Virus record (IMG/VR): IMGVR_UViG_3300011116_000294
Location: 1-42,225 of that record
Length of the DNA: 42,225 nucleotides
Direction: 5' to 3' (one strand)
DNA from: a virus
The notes under the pieces were generated by a model. The model searched no databases. It was not told the origin of the DNA and saw only the letters and a program-made list of their open reading frames with translations. The translations under genes were made by a program, and so were the position numbers. Positions within the stretch are counted from its first letter, which is position 1; each line of letters starts with the position of its first letter. Below are positions 1 to 8,376 of the stretch, piece after piece.

Positions 1-1289
1 GGAAGTTCCAAGCGGCCAAAAATCGTCGTCTGTCGTCCCTTGAATGCCATGATATTCTGTGCAAGATCGGGGAGGTTGTTGTTGTGGGTGGTGTGCGGCG
101 TTCTGCGATGATCTCTTTAAGCGATCTAAGTGATGATCGTATGGCACACGCTAAAGCAGGAGCATGGTGGGAACAACAAGGACAGCGTAGCCTTGCTAAC
201 AACTCTGCTGTTTATGATGTAAAGCCTTCAGTAGGGCAATTTATGCGTGAATGGTGTTCGATCTATGAAAGCCATTCAGGTGAACGTGGTATCTTTAACA
301 GAGATGCGTCGAAGAAGCAAGCAGCTATCAATGGTCGTAGAGATCCCAACCATGACTTCGGTACGAATCCTTGCTCAGAGATTATCCTTCGTCCTTACCA
401 GTTCTGTAACCTAACAGAGGTCATTGTTCGTGATACTGACGGTATTGAAGACTTAATGTACAAAGTACGTGTAGCAGCGATTCTAGGCACTTGGCAGAGC
501 ACAATGACTAACTTCCCTTACCTACGTAAGATCTGGGAAAAGAACACCGCTGAAGAGCGTCTATTGGGTGTATCACTGACAGGTATCTACGATCATCTGT
601 TACTGAATGATCCTGATGATAAAGCGTTACCAGCAAGGTTGGAGATGTTGAAAAATGAAGCAATCTTGGCTAACGAAGTTACAGCAAATGCTCTTAATAT
701 CCCTGTCTCTGCTGCTATCACTTGCGTCAAGCCTTCTGGTACTGTGTCTCAGCTTTGTGGCACTGCTTCTGGCATTCATCCTCAACATGCCCACTATTAC
801 ATTAGGCGTGTACGATCGGATAAAAAAGATCCTCTCACGGCGTTTATGATCGAACAAGGTATTCCTAGTGAACCTTGTGTGATGAGACCAGACAGCACTA
901 CTGTGTTCTCATTTCCTATGAAGGCTCCTGATGGCGCTGTCACTAGGGATGATGTAGATGCAATATCTCATCTTGAGTTGTGGCGTGTGTACCAGCTTCA
1001 TTGGTGCGAACATAAACCATCAGTAACTATCTCAGTTAATGAGAATGATTGGCCTACTGTAGGGGCTTGGGTGTATAACAACTTTGATATCTGTACTGGT
1101 GTATCGTTCCTGCCAATGGATGGAGGGACATATCGCCAGGCTCCCTATGAGACGTGTAGTAAGGAAGACTATGAAGCCTTGGTAGCTAAGATGCCCACAA
1201 ACATCAATTGGGATATGCTTAAAGAGAATGATGATAACGTTGAGGGCGCACAGCAACTTGCCTGTGTTTCCGGTGTGTGTGAAATTTAA
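1..1289 (+). CDS. nrdJ: Class II ribonucleotide reductase, 3' part (5' truncated by window edge)
   Basis: This is the C-terminal part of the B12-dependent ribonucleotide reductase whose complete copy lies at 37892-39790. The first in-frame codon here begins at base 3; the internal ATG at 84 is not a real start. It carries the NPCSE active-site loop, the CVKPSGTVSQ segment and the C-terminal redox pair (CVSGVC). It is truncated only because the window opens inside the gene. Confidence 0.95.
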   Translation, partial: KFQAAKNRRLSSLECHDILCKIGEVVVVGGVRRSAMISLSDLSDDRMAHAKAGAWWEQQGQRSLANNSAVYDVKPSVGQFMREWCSIYESHSGERGIFNRDASKKQAAINGRRDPNHDFGTNPCSEIILRPYQFCNLTEVIVRDTDGIEDLMYKVRVAAILGTWQSTMTNFPYLRKIWEKNTAEERLLGVSLTGIYDHLLLNDPDDKALPARLEMLKNEAILANEVTANALNIPVSAAITCVKPSGTVSQLCGTASGIHPQHAHYYIRRVRSDKKDPLTAFMIEQGIPSEPCVMRPDSTTVFSFPMKAPDGAVTRDDVDAISHLELWRVYQLHWCEHKPSVTISVNENDWPTVGAWVYNNFDICTGVSFLPMDGGTYRQAPYETCSKEDYEALVAKMPTNINWDMLKENDDNVEGAQQLACVSGVCEI

Positions 1290-1297
1290 ATAAAAAA

Positions 1298-1317
1298 AGA
1301 CCCCTGCAAAGGGGTCT
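1298..1317 (-). terminator. Rho-independent terminator ending the leftward transcript
   Basis: A perfect stem GACCCC/GGGGTC (1299-1304 with 1311-1316, extendable by one A-T pair) with a six-base loop. Read leftward, the stem is followed by a run of seven T residues (complement of the A-run at 1292-1298), as expected of an intrinsic terminator for the minus-strand virion/lysis transcript. Read rightward there is no T-run, so it should work poorly for the plus strand. It lies between the convergent lysozyme and ribonucleotide reductase genes. Confidence 0.8.
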
Positions 1318-1339
1318 ATAAAGGTCACTAAGGAAAACT

Positions 1340-1513
1340 ATGCCGAATATATGGGGTTGGTCTTTTCTACCAGGGTTTATGTTAGGGATTTGCTACTCTG
1401 ATGATTTTGTCGTAACTGACGAGGACGGAACGGAGATCCCTCTCGAAGGGTTCTTCGTCTTTGTTAACATTGCTATCTTTAGCTTTGTTGTTGGATGGGC
1501 TAAGGAGGAATAA
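1340..1513 (+). CDS. Small hydrophobic protein, antisense to lysozyme gene
   Basis: A 57-codon plus-strand ORF beginning at ATG 1340 with AAGGA placed six bases upstream. The product starts MPNIWGWSFLPGFMLG and has two hydrophobic stretches (about residues 5-18 and 39-53) separated by an acidic segment rich in D and E. That pattern would suit a small two-span membrane protein. It overlaps the 3' end of the lysozyme gene (from 1382) on the opposite strand and follows the ribonucleotide reductase gene, so plus-strand read-through would express it. I do not recognise the family. It may be real or a chance ORF; the ribosome binding site is the best support. Confidence 0.45.
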   Translation: MPNIWGWSFLPGFMLGICYSDDFVVTDEDGTEIPLEGFFVFVNIAIFSFVVGWAKEE

Positions 1514-1954
1514 CTTTGCTTCATCCTCACGACGAAGAACCAAGCCTTTGGTTACTTTACCTGCTGCAAGATTCCAACGCTTTAGTTCTTGAGCAGCTTC
1601 CTCCCATCGTTCTTGGTTTATTTTTGTTCGCATCGTGGATGATCTAAGCCTAGCAACACCTAGGTTGTAAGTCCAACTAAGTATCGCAGCAGCTTTGTTA
1701 TCGTGTTTCGTCAACACTGGACAGGCTTTGTAGACTTGTAGCAGGAACTTCTCTGCATCAAGATCAAATAAGGCTTGTCCTCTTTCTTTTGTTATCTCAG
1801 GATCATCTAAGGTAACCTTATCTCCGTTCTCATACAGCGTAGATCCCCAACCTATGGTGGGTACACCAGCACTGCATAGATAAGGTTTACTTCTCCATCC
1901 TTCGAATCTCTTGATTAACGGTTCAGCTATGGTGATTACTTTCTTGATTCCCAT
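1382..1954 (-). CDS. Endolysin, T4-type lysozyme (GH24 family)
   Basis: A 190-residue muramidase expected to hydrolyse the glycan strands of peptidoglycan at the end of infection. The catalytic region is near the N terminus: FEGW with the general acid E18, then a YLCSAG segment, then TIGWGST with T33. The spacing matches the E-8aa-D-5aa-T triad of T4 lysozyme, but the middle residue is C27 rather than D, a variant I believe occurs in other phage lysozymes. The rest (TYNLG, RR near the C-terminal third) also fits the fold. There is no clear signal peptide, so release should depend on the holin just upstream, whose 3' end overlaps this gene by 19 bases. AGGA lies five bases before the start. 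It is the last gene of the leftward unit. Confidence 0.92.
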   Translation of the reverse strand: MGIKKVITIAEPLIKRFEGWRSKPYLCSAGVPTIGWGSTLYENGDKVTLDDPEITKERGQALFDLDAEKFLLQVYKACPVLTKHDNKAAAILSWTYNLGVARLRSSTMRTKINQERWEEAAQELKRWNLAAGKVTKGLVLRREDEAKLFLLSPSNNKAKDSNVNKDEEPFERDLRSVLVSYDKIIRVANP

Positions 1955-2400
1955 ACTCGTCCTACAAACCAGAACGTTATAATCAAGGACAACATACCTT
2001 CATCGTAGTCAGTCCATCCTGACAACAACACTGATGTCCAAGAACCATCCTGAAGAAAAGCTAAGTACAAACCTGCTACCTTTACAGCAGTGTAAAAGAA
2101 TACAAACCAGTACGTCACTGCTGGTCTAACCAAAGCAGATAGCGATGCTACCCACTTCCAGGCTTTGCTATCAGACTCTGCTTGTTGTTTGAATGCTTCA
2201 CCGATAGCATCTAATTCATGCTCTTGTAGACGCTGATAACCATGCTGTAGAGCAAACTCTGCTTGCATCTTAGCGATAGAGACTTCAACATCTAACTTCT
2301 TCAGTTCATGTTCTCTTTCAAACTTCCTATCTAAGATCTTTAAGACCTCTGGAGCAAGACGAAAGATTCCACCGATAAGAGCACCGATGAGTTCAAACAT
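1936..2400 (-). CDS. Putative holin (GTA/3TM holin type)
   Basis: A 154-residue protein: an N-terminal hydrophobic or amphipathic segment (FELIGALIGGIFRLAPEVL), a long charged helical region (about 25-80), then hydrophobic segments at about 88-103, 105-115 and 135-149. This layout resembles the three-TM holin family known from gene transfer agents and phages, and its place directly before lysozyme supports a membrane-permeabilising role. Its ATG overlaps the stop of the preceding virion gene (TAATG at 2400), implying coupled translation. The assignment rests on topology and neighbourhood, not on a sequence motif. Confidence 0.7.
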   Translation of the reverse strand: MFELIGALIGGIFRLAPEVLKILDRKFEREHELKKLDVEVSIAKMQAEFALQHGYQRLQEHELDAIGEAFKQQAESDSKAWKWVASLSALVRPAVTYWFVFFYTAVKVAGLYLAFLQDGSWTSVLLSGWTDYDEGMLSLIITFWFVGRVWESRK

Positions 2401-4973
2401 TACTGCATCCCCTCAGGCATGTTAGCCTGGATAGCTGGTGTAGCTCTTACAGCACCCATTGCAGCATCATTGATTGCCATCTCTAACAAGTTAACACCGA
2501 ACTTCTGTGCTGACTTCAGTGCTGAGTTAACTTTCGTTAAATCTAAAGATCCATCAGCCTTAGGTGTAAAAGCCTGTGACAACTTCTTAACTTCTTGGGG
2601 ATTAAGTAATAAAGCCTTAAGCTGAGTATCAGTAGCTTCTGCTGTCTGTTTTGCCCAGAACTTAGATAACAAGGATGTTACTACATACGGTGCTGATGTA
2701 AACCGATCACGTACTTGTGATGCTATAGACTCTGGCGTAGTACCTGTTATACGCTCAATCTCTGTTTTAGGTACTTCCTGTACGTTAAACTTAACGTTAG
2801 CAGGATTGTCCGCTAATCTCCTAGAAGCTTCTGCCAAACTCTCTACGTTTTTGATGTAAGTAGGACCAAAGACTTTATCGTAGGTAGCCTTTCTAGTCCT
2901 ATCAGTTAGTGCTGCAATAGGATCAGAAGCGGACAACACATCATCTAACATGAATGATCGTACAGCGTTCAGAGTATCTACGTTACTTCCATAAGTACGT
3001 AAAAACTGATCTACGTTAGCTGGTTTGCTGTATAGACCACTTACGATCTCTTGTGCTGTTTTACCTTCTAGTTGAAGTAGCTTATTCTTCTTAGCTTCTG
3101 TGAAGGCATTGTTGATTCTTACCTTTTCTGCGTTGAGAGCTGTAACATCACTAATAGCAAGACGAACATCATCAGCTCTAGTCCCAAGTAGCGAAAGTGT
3201 TGGATTGTTTTCCTTTAACCATTTACTAGCAGCTTTTGGATCAATAACACCATCTTTGATAACTGCTTTATCAAAGTCAATAATAAAAGCTTTTTTGGCT
3301 AAATCAAAACCTTCACTACCTGTTGCTGCTAAGAATTGACTTAATGCTGATCTATTCTTAGTAAGGACAGGAAGAACAGTCTCATCAAACTTAGCTCTAT
3401 CTACTTGTTTAATAGCTTCTTGGTTGTAAGGTAAACCTACATTCTCTCTAAAGGCTGCATCAGCAGCTTTGTATCTTGTTGAGAATTCTTCAGGTAACGC
3501 ATATATAGCATCATCAACCTTTGTACGAAGTTCTCCTAATAAACGAAGCTCTTTAGGATCGTTTGAACTACGTAATGCTTTGTTTACTGCTTGTTTCAAA
3601 GAGTCTAAATAACTAATATCAAGATTATTAAAAAGCTGTGTCTCTTGATTAGGGCTAAAGTGTTTGTTTATCTTATTCCACAATGAAGGAAAAGTACCAA
3701 ACACATCTGCTGCTTGTTTCTGATTAGCGAATGTGTAGATATCCTCCACACTGTTTGCTGGTAATACAATGTTGTTTTGTTTAGCAAAATCAAAAGCAGA
3801 ATCATACAACGGGCTAGTAGCTTCTCTAGCAGCATCTTCTTTGGTTTCTACTAACTTTTTGACGCGAGAACCTAACTGCTGTTGATCAGCGACATTAAAG
3901 CTAGACTCTTTAGCAATCTGTTTATTCAGCGCATCTAGCCTACGTTGTTGTACCTTATCAAGAGGTATATCCCTAACAGTTTGTTCGATGACTGTATTAG
4001 CTGTTGCTGGTTGTCCGAACAACCGTGTAGCTCTTCCCTCCAAAGCCTGTTGAGCTTGTTCAAACTGTTGACCGTATTGACTACGGAATACAGGATCTCT
4101 GGCAGCTAAACTCCTAACTTGATCAACCAAGACTGGATTACTATTTAAGATAGCAGTTGCTGGTAGTTGTACACCAGTAGTACGAGCTATCTCATCAGCT
4201 CTCTGGATGTTAGCGGCAATGTTAGGATCAGCGTCAGCAGCAGCACGTAAGATGTTTTCTACAGCACCGCTAGCTTCACGCTGTATTTCTTCCTCTGGAA
4301 CAGTACCACTGAGACGTTGTTTAGCTTGTTGTATCTTAGGAGCAACTCTGTCATATCCTAGCTTAGCAGCTCTAAAGCCAAGCTGAGATTGTCCTAAACC
4401 ACCAGTAATACCACCAGTTAAAGCACCTACAAACTGACCAGGATCACCAGCGATGTTTTGACCTACTTGACCACCAAACTCTGCTGTCATCCCTGGTATT
4501 AAACCTTGCAAGACTCTAGTAACAATACCACCACTACCAGAAGCAATGTTAACAGGAGACCCAGCAGACTCAATAGCAGCTCCTACAAGCCGTGATGCTT
4601 TATCAGGAGCAGGTATTTGCTGGTACCCTACTGCTTGTTGTGTTCTTTGCTCTACAGGCTGAATAAACTGTTTTTCAATCTGTTGTGTTAGACTAGGCTC
4701 TGCTGATGGAGTCTGTAGAGGAGCTTCCATACCAGCAACAGCTCTCATAATATCAGGAACAAACCTAGCTACAGTTCCTTTAGCAACATCAGTTAAGTAT
4801 TGACCAGGAGTAACACCAGTATCCTGTGGTCTGTTACGTTGAAATACCTTAGATAGTTCTTTAGGTGTTACACCAGCCTGTGTAGGTAGTGTAGCAGCAA
4901 TCTCATCAATCTCATCGTCTGTAAGAGGCTTAGTAGTCCTTACAGTTCTACCGTTAATCGTATAAGTAGGCAT
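2400..4973 (-). CDS. Large internal virion protein
   Basis: An 857-residue protein beginning MPTYTINGRTV, with a short beta-like N-terminal segment followed by long helical, Ala/Gln/Lys-rich regions; residues about 135-200 are Gly/Ala-rich and could contact membrane. Length, composition and position as the last and largest of three consecutive virion genes before the lysis genes suit the ejection/internal core proteins of podoviruses. I see no transglycosylase or peptidase motif. AAGGA stands six bases before the ATG. The copy at the right edge of the window is truncated. Confidence 0.75.
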   Translation of the reverse strand: MPTYTINGRTVRTTKPLTDDEIDEIAATLPTQAGVTPKELSKVFQRNRPQDTGVTPGQYLTDVAKGTVARFVPDIMRAVAGMEAPLQTPSAEPSLTQQIEKQFIQPVEQRTQQAVGYQQIPAPDKASRLVGAAIESAGSPVNIASGSGGIVTRVLQGLIPGMTAEFGGQVGQNIAGDPGQFVGALTGGITGGLGQSQLGFRAAKLGYDRVAPKIQQAKQRLSGTVPEEEIQREASGAVENILRAAADADPNIAANIQRADEIARTTGVQLPATAILNSNPVLVDQVRSLAARDPVFRSQYGQQFEQAQQALEGRATRLFGQPATANTVIEQTVRDIPLDKVQQRRLDALNKQIAKESSFNVADQQQLGSRVKKLVETKEDAAREATSPLYDSAFDFAKQNNIVLPANSVEDIYTFANQKQAADVFGTFPSLWNKINKHFSPNQETQLFNNLDISYLDSLKQAVNKALRSSNDPKELRLLGELRTKVDDAIYALPEEFSTRYKAADAAFRENVGLPYNQEAIKQVDRAKFDETVLPVLTKNRSALSQFLAATGSEGFDLAKKAFIIDFDKAVIKDGVIDPKAASKWLKENNPTLSLLGTRADDVRLAISDVTALNAEKVRINNAFTEAKKNKLLQLEGKTAQEIVSGLYSKPANVDQFLRTYGSNVDTLNAVRSFMLDDVLSASDPIAALTDRTRKATYDKVFGPTYIKNVESLAEASRRLADNPANVKFNVQEVPKTEIERITGTTPESIASQVRDRFTSAPYVVTSLLSKFWAKQTAEATDTQLKALLLNPQEVKKLSQAFTPKADGSLDLTKVNSALKSAQKFGVNLLEMAINDAAMGAVRATPAIQANMPEGMQ

Positions 4974-4987
4974 TCTTATTCCTTAGG

Positions 4988-6259
4988 TTATTCAACAGTA
5001 TATGTAGTGCCTGACTTTGTTTTTCTTTGTACTGATACAACACCAGGGGTTTGCCCAAAAGCTTCTTCAAACGATGGGAAGATAGCATTAGCATCACCGC
5101 CAGATTCTTTTTTAATTGCCTGTCTGAATGGGTTTAACCTACGTTCGTATTGATTTTGTTCTCTCTTACGTAAAGCAACAAGAACAGCTCTACGATCTTC
5201 GTTAGTAACTTTAGTTGGTTTACCAGAAACAAAATCAACAATCCTATTAGCAACACGCTCATCAAGAGAACCAGTGTTAGCTAAACCTCTAATTTCAGTA
5301 GCTGCTTTCTGAGAATCACCAAAGATTGATGCAATCTCTTGACGTAAAGCAGCTTCAGAGAAAGGTGTGTTTTGATCTATCAGTGATATTGAACGATCAA
5401 TAGACTGTACTCTATCAAAGATTGGTTTTGTAGCTTTTTGTCCTTGATCAACCAAAGCAGCAGTTTGTGGTGTATTAAGAACAACATTGGTTGTTGAACC
5501 ACCTCTTTCTACCTGTCCAGTGAACGGTACTTCTTTTCCTTGGCTATCGAAGGTAAACTGCTTACGTGTTTCAGGATCATAGTAAACTACTTGCCCTGTT
5601 GTTGATACACCTACTTTATTTGGTTCTTTTGCTGCTCTTGGCTCTCTTGTACTTTCTTTCGTTATGTAATTATTTAGCTCATCTCTTCTTGTTTCAAGCC
5701 TTGTTCTAACCTGAGGATCTTGTTCTGTTTGTAAAGCTTCATCAATAGCATCTCTAGCTTCTTGGTACTGAATCAAAGATGGTACTTTAGCTGTTTTGGC
5801 TTGGTCTGCTTTACGTAATGCTTCTAGCGTCTGTGCTGCAATCTTACCAATCTCATAAGATGTCTTAACCTTACCTTGTTCAGCCTTCTCTCTATCAGCC
5901 TTCATTTTAGTCAATCGCTCAGAGGCTGACAATGCTTGCTGTGTTAATCCTCTTTTGTTCGCTTCCTGAACAAACAACTCTAAAGCCTTCTCAGGATCGC
6001 TACCATCCCACTGTGAAGCCACTACTTTCTTTACTGCATCCATCTCAGTAGCTTCTTTCAATGCTGGATCTTCGATACCGAACAAACCAGCAATGTTCCT
6101 ACCAGCACGTTGACCAGCACTGGCTGCTTGGTATATTAAACCTTGACCAGGAGCTAACTGCGCTTGACGAAGTGCTAAATCTTGATCAGCAGCCTGTTGA
6201 GCCCGTAATATATCAGTAGGGGTAGGGCCAAATAAACCCATTTGTTGTTGCTGTGCCAT
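4988..6259 (-). CDS. Internal virion protein
   Basis: A 423-residue protein with a Gln-rich N terminus (MAQQQQMGLFGPTPTD), strongly helical and charged through about residue 215, then a Gly/Thr/Val-rich middle and a helical C-terminal third. Such low-complexity helical proteins between the tail genes and the lysis cassette are typical of podoviral internal core or ejection proteins. The ribosome binding site (AAGGAATAGTAATG) is nearly the same as that of the next gene, suggesting equal output. No catalytic motif was recognised. Confidence 0.7.
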   Translation of the reverse strand: MAQQQQMGLFGPTPTDILRAQQAADQDLALRQAQLAPGQGLIYQAASAGQRAGRNIAGLFGIEDPALKEATEMDAVKKVVASQWDGSDPEKALELFVQEANKRGLTQQALSASERLTKMKADREKAEQGKVKTSYEIGKIAAQTLEALRKADQAKTAKVPSLIQYQEARDAIDEALQTEQDPQVRTRLETRRDELNNYITKESTREPRAAKEPNKVGVSTTGQVVYYDPETRKQFTFDSQGKEVPFTGQVERGGSTTNVVLNTPQTAALVDQGQKATKPIFDRVQSIDRSISLIDQNTPFSEAALRQEIASIFGDSQKAATEIRGLANTGSLDERVANRIVDFVSGKPTKVTNEDRRAVLVALRKREQNQYERRLNPFRQAIKKESGGDANAIFPSFEEAFGQTPGVVSVQRKTKSGTTYTVE

Positions 6260-6268
6260 TACTATTCC

Positions 6269-8164
6269 TTAGAGAAATAATCCAATGTCTTCATTACCAA
6301 ACCCTAAACCAGTACCAAAACCGATTGTGTTTAAGTTACCAGCAGCATTAGGGTTAGTAAAGAAGTTAACACCACTACTAATAGCATTAGTAATATTTCC
6401 AACATTAGCACCATTAGCACCTAACAAGTTATTAGCAACATTAGTCCTACCAATTGCTAAAGCATCTAGTGCAGCCTGTTGAGAAGCTAAGTTGGAAGCA
6501 ATACCTGTACGTTCTGTTTGAGCCATCTGCCCAAGACCTTGAGCACCTACGTTAAGTGCTGACGTATAACCTTGTGCTGCTGGTTGAGCATAGAGTTGAG
6601 CTGCTGCTATTCTTCCTTGCTGAGCCATCTGACCTAACTGACCAGACAACTGCTGTTGTTGTGCTTGTAACCCTAACAAGTTACTGATAGGACTGTAAGC
6701 AGCGTTACCTTGACCAATTAACGTACCACGCTCACCTAAAGCAGCTTGCCTAGACTGTAGTTCTCTTTCTAGTTGCTGTCTAGCAATAGCTTGTTCCTGT
6801 GCTAGCAATTCTGGTGAAGAACCACCAAAAGCAGACCCACTTACACCCAATCTACCTTGAGCACGTAGACGGTCCTCTGTTGCTAACCGTTGACGTTCAA
6901 TCTCTGGTGCAGACAACGCAGCTATTTTATTATAGTAATCTTTAGCTAACTGATCAACGTTAGTCATCTCAGCAGCCTGTGCAGACTGTGCTGCTACCCT
7001 AGCAAAAGGATTATATAGTGCTTCACCAACGTTAGTTAACGTAGTCTCTACAGCACCTGTCTCAGGATTAACTCTAGTACCAAACAACTGATTAGTAACA
7101 CCATAAGGTGTAAAGTTACCAACCATACCTGCTGCTGTTCTACCTACGTTCTCTAACCCTTGTTGTCCGAACAACCCTAAGTTAGTGTATTGGGTTTTTA
7201 GTTGGTTAGATAGTGTATTGTACTGTTCTTGGCTAATCTGCCCTTGTTGTCTTAACTTGTCAGCAGCATCCTGTACCATTGCTAAGTTAACACCACTACC
7301 TACTATGTTTCCTAACAAGTTATTATCTCCCCCACCTAGCAATGCTTTAGCAGCAGTAGTGGCTGCATTAGCTATCGTAGATCCTGGTAAAGTAGTTCCT
7401 GCTTTAGCGGCTCCAGCAGCGTTTGCGGCTGTTCCAGCCAAACCAGCAGCTCCTGCGGCTAAACCAGCGTCTAATAAACCACCAGTAGCTCCTACAATTT
7501 CAGGGATGTTAGCAAGTCCTGTTGCTTCTAAAGCGGCTAATGTTTCTGGAGAAAGACCAGCAAAAGTGCTAGCTAAACCAGCTTCAGCACCTAGAGCACC
7601 AGCACCAGTTGCAGTGGCTCCAGCGCCAGCACCTGTTAAGCCTAAAGCCTCTCCTAACAAAGGAGCACCAAAGTATGCAGCAGCAACAATAGCAGCAGGC
7701 TTAAGTATATTATCTCTGAACTTTAACCAGTTACTCTGCTTTACCTTGTCACTAGCTAGTGTTAAACCACCTTGTTCGTTAGGAACCATGAACAAGTCAT
7801 AACCTTCAACATCACCAGTTTTACCGCCTGTTTTACCTAACTTAAGACTACCACCTTCAGATACTTTACTTTCCTGAACAACATTACCTGTTGTACCGTC
7901 TTTGTATACAACTTTATCACCTATAACCTGTGCTGATAACTTAGATGGATCAGAGACACCCATCCTGTTTAGCTCATCGAACAAGAATACAGCATCTCTG
8001 GCAAACAAGTTACCAAAAGGTGTATCTATCTTACCTGTATCGTAGTTCTTATCAGCAATGTTCTTAGCTTGGTTAAGTAAACCTAAAGTGACATTAGGTG
8101 TACCAACAGGAGTAGCTAGTATGTTATCTAACGCTGCTACTTTAGCGTCTATAGAAGTGCTCAT
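6269..8164 (-). CDS. Internal virion protein with hydrophobic Ala/Gly-rich core
   Basis: A 631-residue protein. Residues about 150-285 are a long Ala/Gly/Leu-rich stretch with runs such as GAGAGATATGAGALGAEAG that could insert in or cross a membrane. The C-terminal half is Gln/Ala-rich and helical. It is the first of three adjacent putative ejection proteins; a membrane-active region would fit a role in forming the DNA-ejection conduit, but that is inference. Its start overlaps the end of the 70-codon gene upstream at 8164. Confidence 0.7.
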   Translation of the reverse strand: MSTSIDAKVAALDNILATPVGTPNVTLGLLNQAKNIADKNYDTGKIDTPFGNLFARDAVFLFDELNRMGVSDPSKLSAQVIGDKVVYKDGTTGNVVQESKVSEGGSLKLGKTGGKTGDVEGYDLFMVPNEQGGLTLASDKVKQSNWLKFRDNILKPAAIVAAAYFGAPLLGEALGLTGAGAGATATGAGALGAEAGLASTFAGLSPETLAALEATGLANIPEIVGATGGLLDAGLAAGAAGLAGTAANAAGAAKAGTTLPGSTIANAATTAAKALLGGGDNNLLGNIVGSGVNLAMVQDAADKLRQQGQISQEQYNTLSNQLKTQYTNLGLFGQQGLENVGRTAAGMVGNFTPYGVTNQLFGTRVNPETGAVETTLTNVGEALYNPFARVAAQSAQAAEMTNVDQLAKDYYNKIAALSAPEIERQRLATEDRLRAQGRLGVSGSAFGGSSPELLAQEQAIARQQLERELQSRQAALGERGTLIGQGNAAYSPISNLLGLQAQQQQLSGQLGQMAQQGRIAAAQLYAQPAAQGYTSALNVGAQGLGQMAQTERTGIASNLASQQAALDALAIGRTNVANNLLGANGANVGNITNAISSGVNFFTNPNAAGNLNTIGFGTGLGFGNEDIGLFL

Positions 8165-8376
8165 CAGTATGTCCCATCATCATAGACAACACCACCAGTA
8201 GGTAACGTTACTGTACCAGTGAATGTAGGGGATGCAGTATCTGCTTTGGATGCTACCGCAGAAGCTATGTTGTCGTACTCAGTGTTGATCTCAGTACCTT
8301 TAATTAGCTTTGCTGGATTACCAGATACCAGCGAATCCTTAGCAGCAAAGTTAGTTGTTTTGACGTAGTTACTCAT
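8164..8376 (-). CDS. Small tail-fibre-like protein
   Basis: A 70-residue protein starting MSNYVKTTNFAAKD, with a C-terminal SPTFTGTVTLPTGG motif. That motif is the kind of repeat seen in phage tail fibre shafts, and the N-terminal part resembles the short head of fibre or attachment proteins. It may be a stand-alone attachment subunit or a relic of a longer fibre. It sits between the tail nozzle-like protein and the internal virion proteins, with overlaps on both sides (start overlaps the preceding gene by four bases). Confidence 0.65.
   Translation of the reverse strand: MSNYVKTTNFAAKDSLVSGNPAKLIKGTEINTEYDNIASAVASKADTASPTFTGTVTLPTGGVVYDDGTY

Larger units (their letters stand above)
1..3724. 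repeat. Left copy of 3,724-bp terminal direct repeat
   Basis: Bases 1-3724 recur, as far as I can read, identically at 38502-42225; the translated proteins in both copies are the same. The repeat starts inside the ribonucleotide reductase gene and ends inside a large internal virion gene, so its ends are not natural gene or terminus boundaries. It most simply reflects a circular or circularly permuted genome of 38,501 bp assembled with overlapping ends. Confidence 0.97.
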
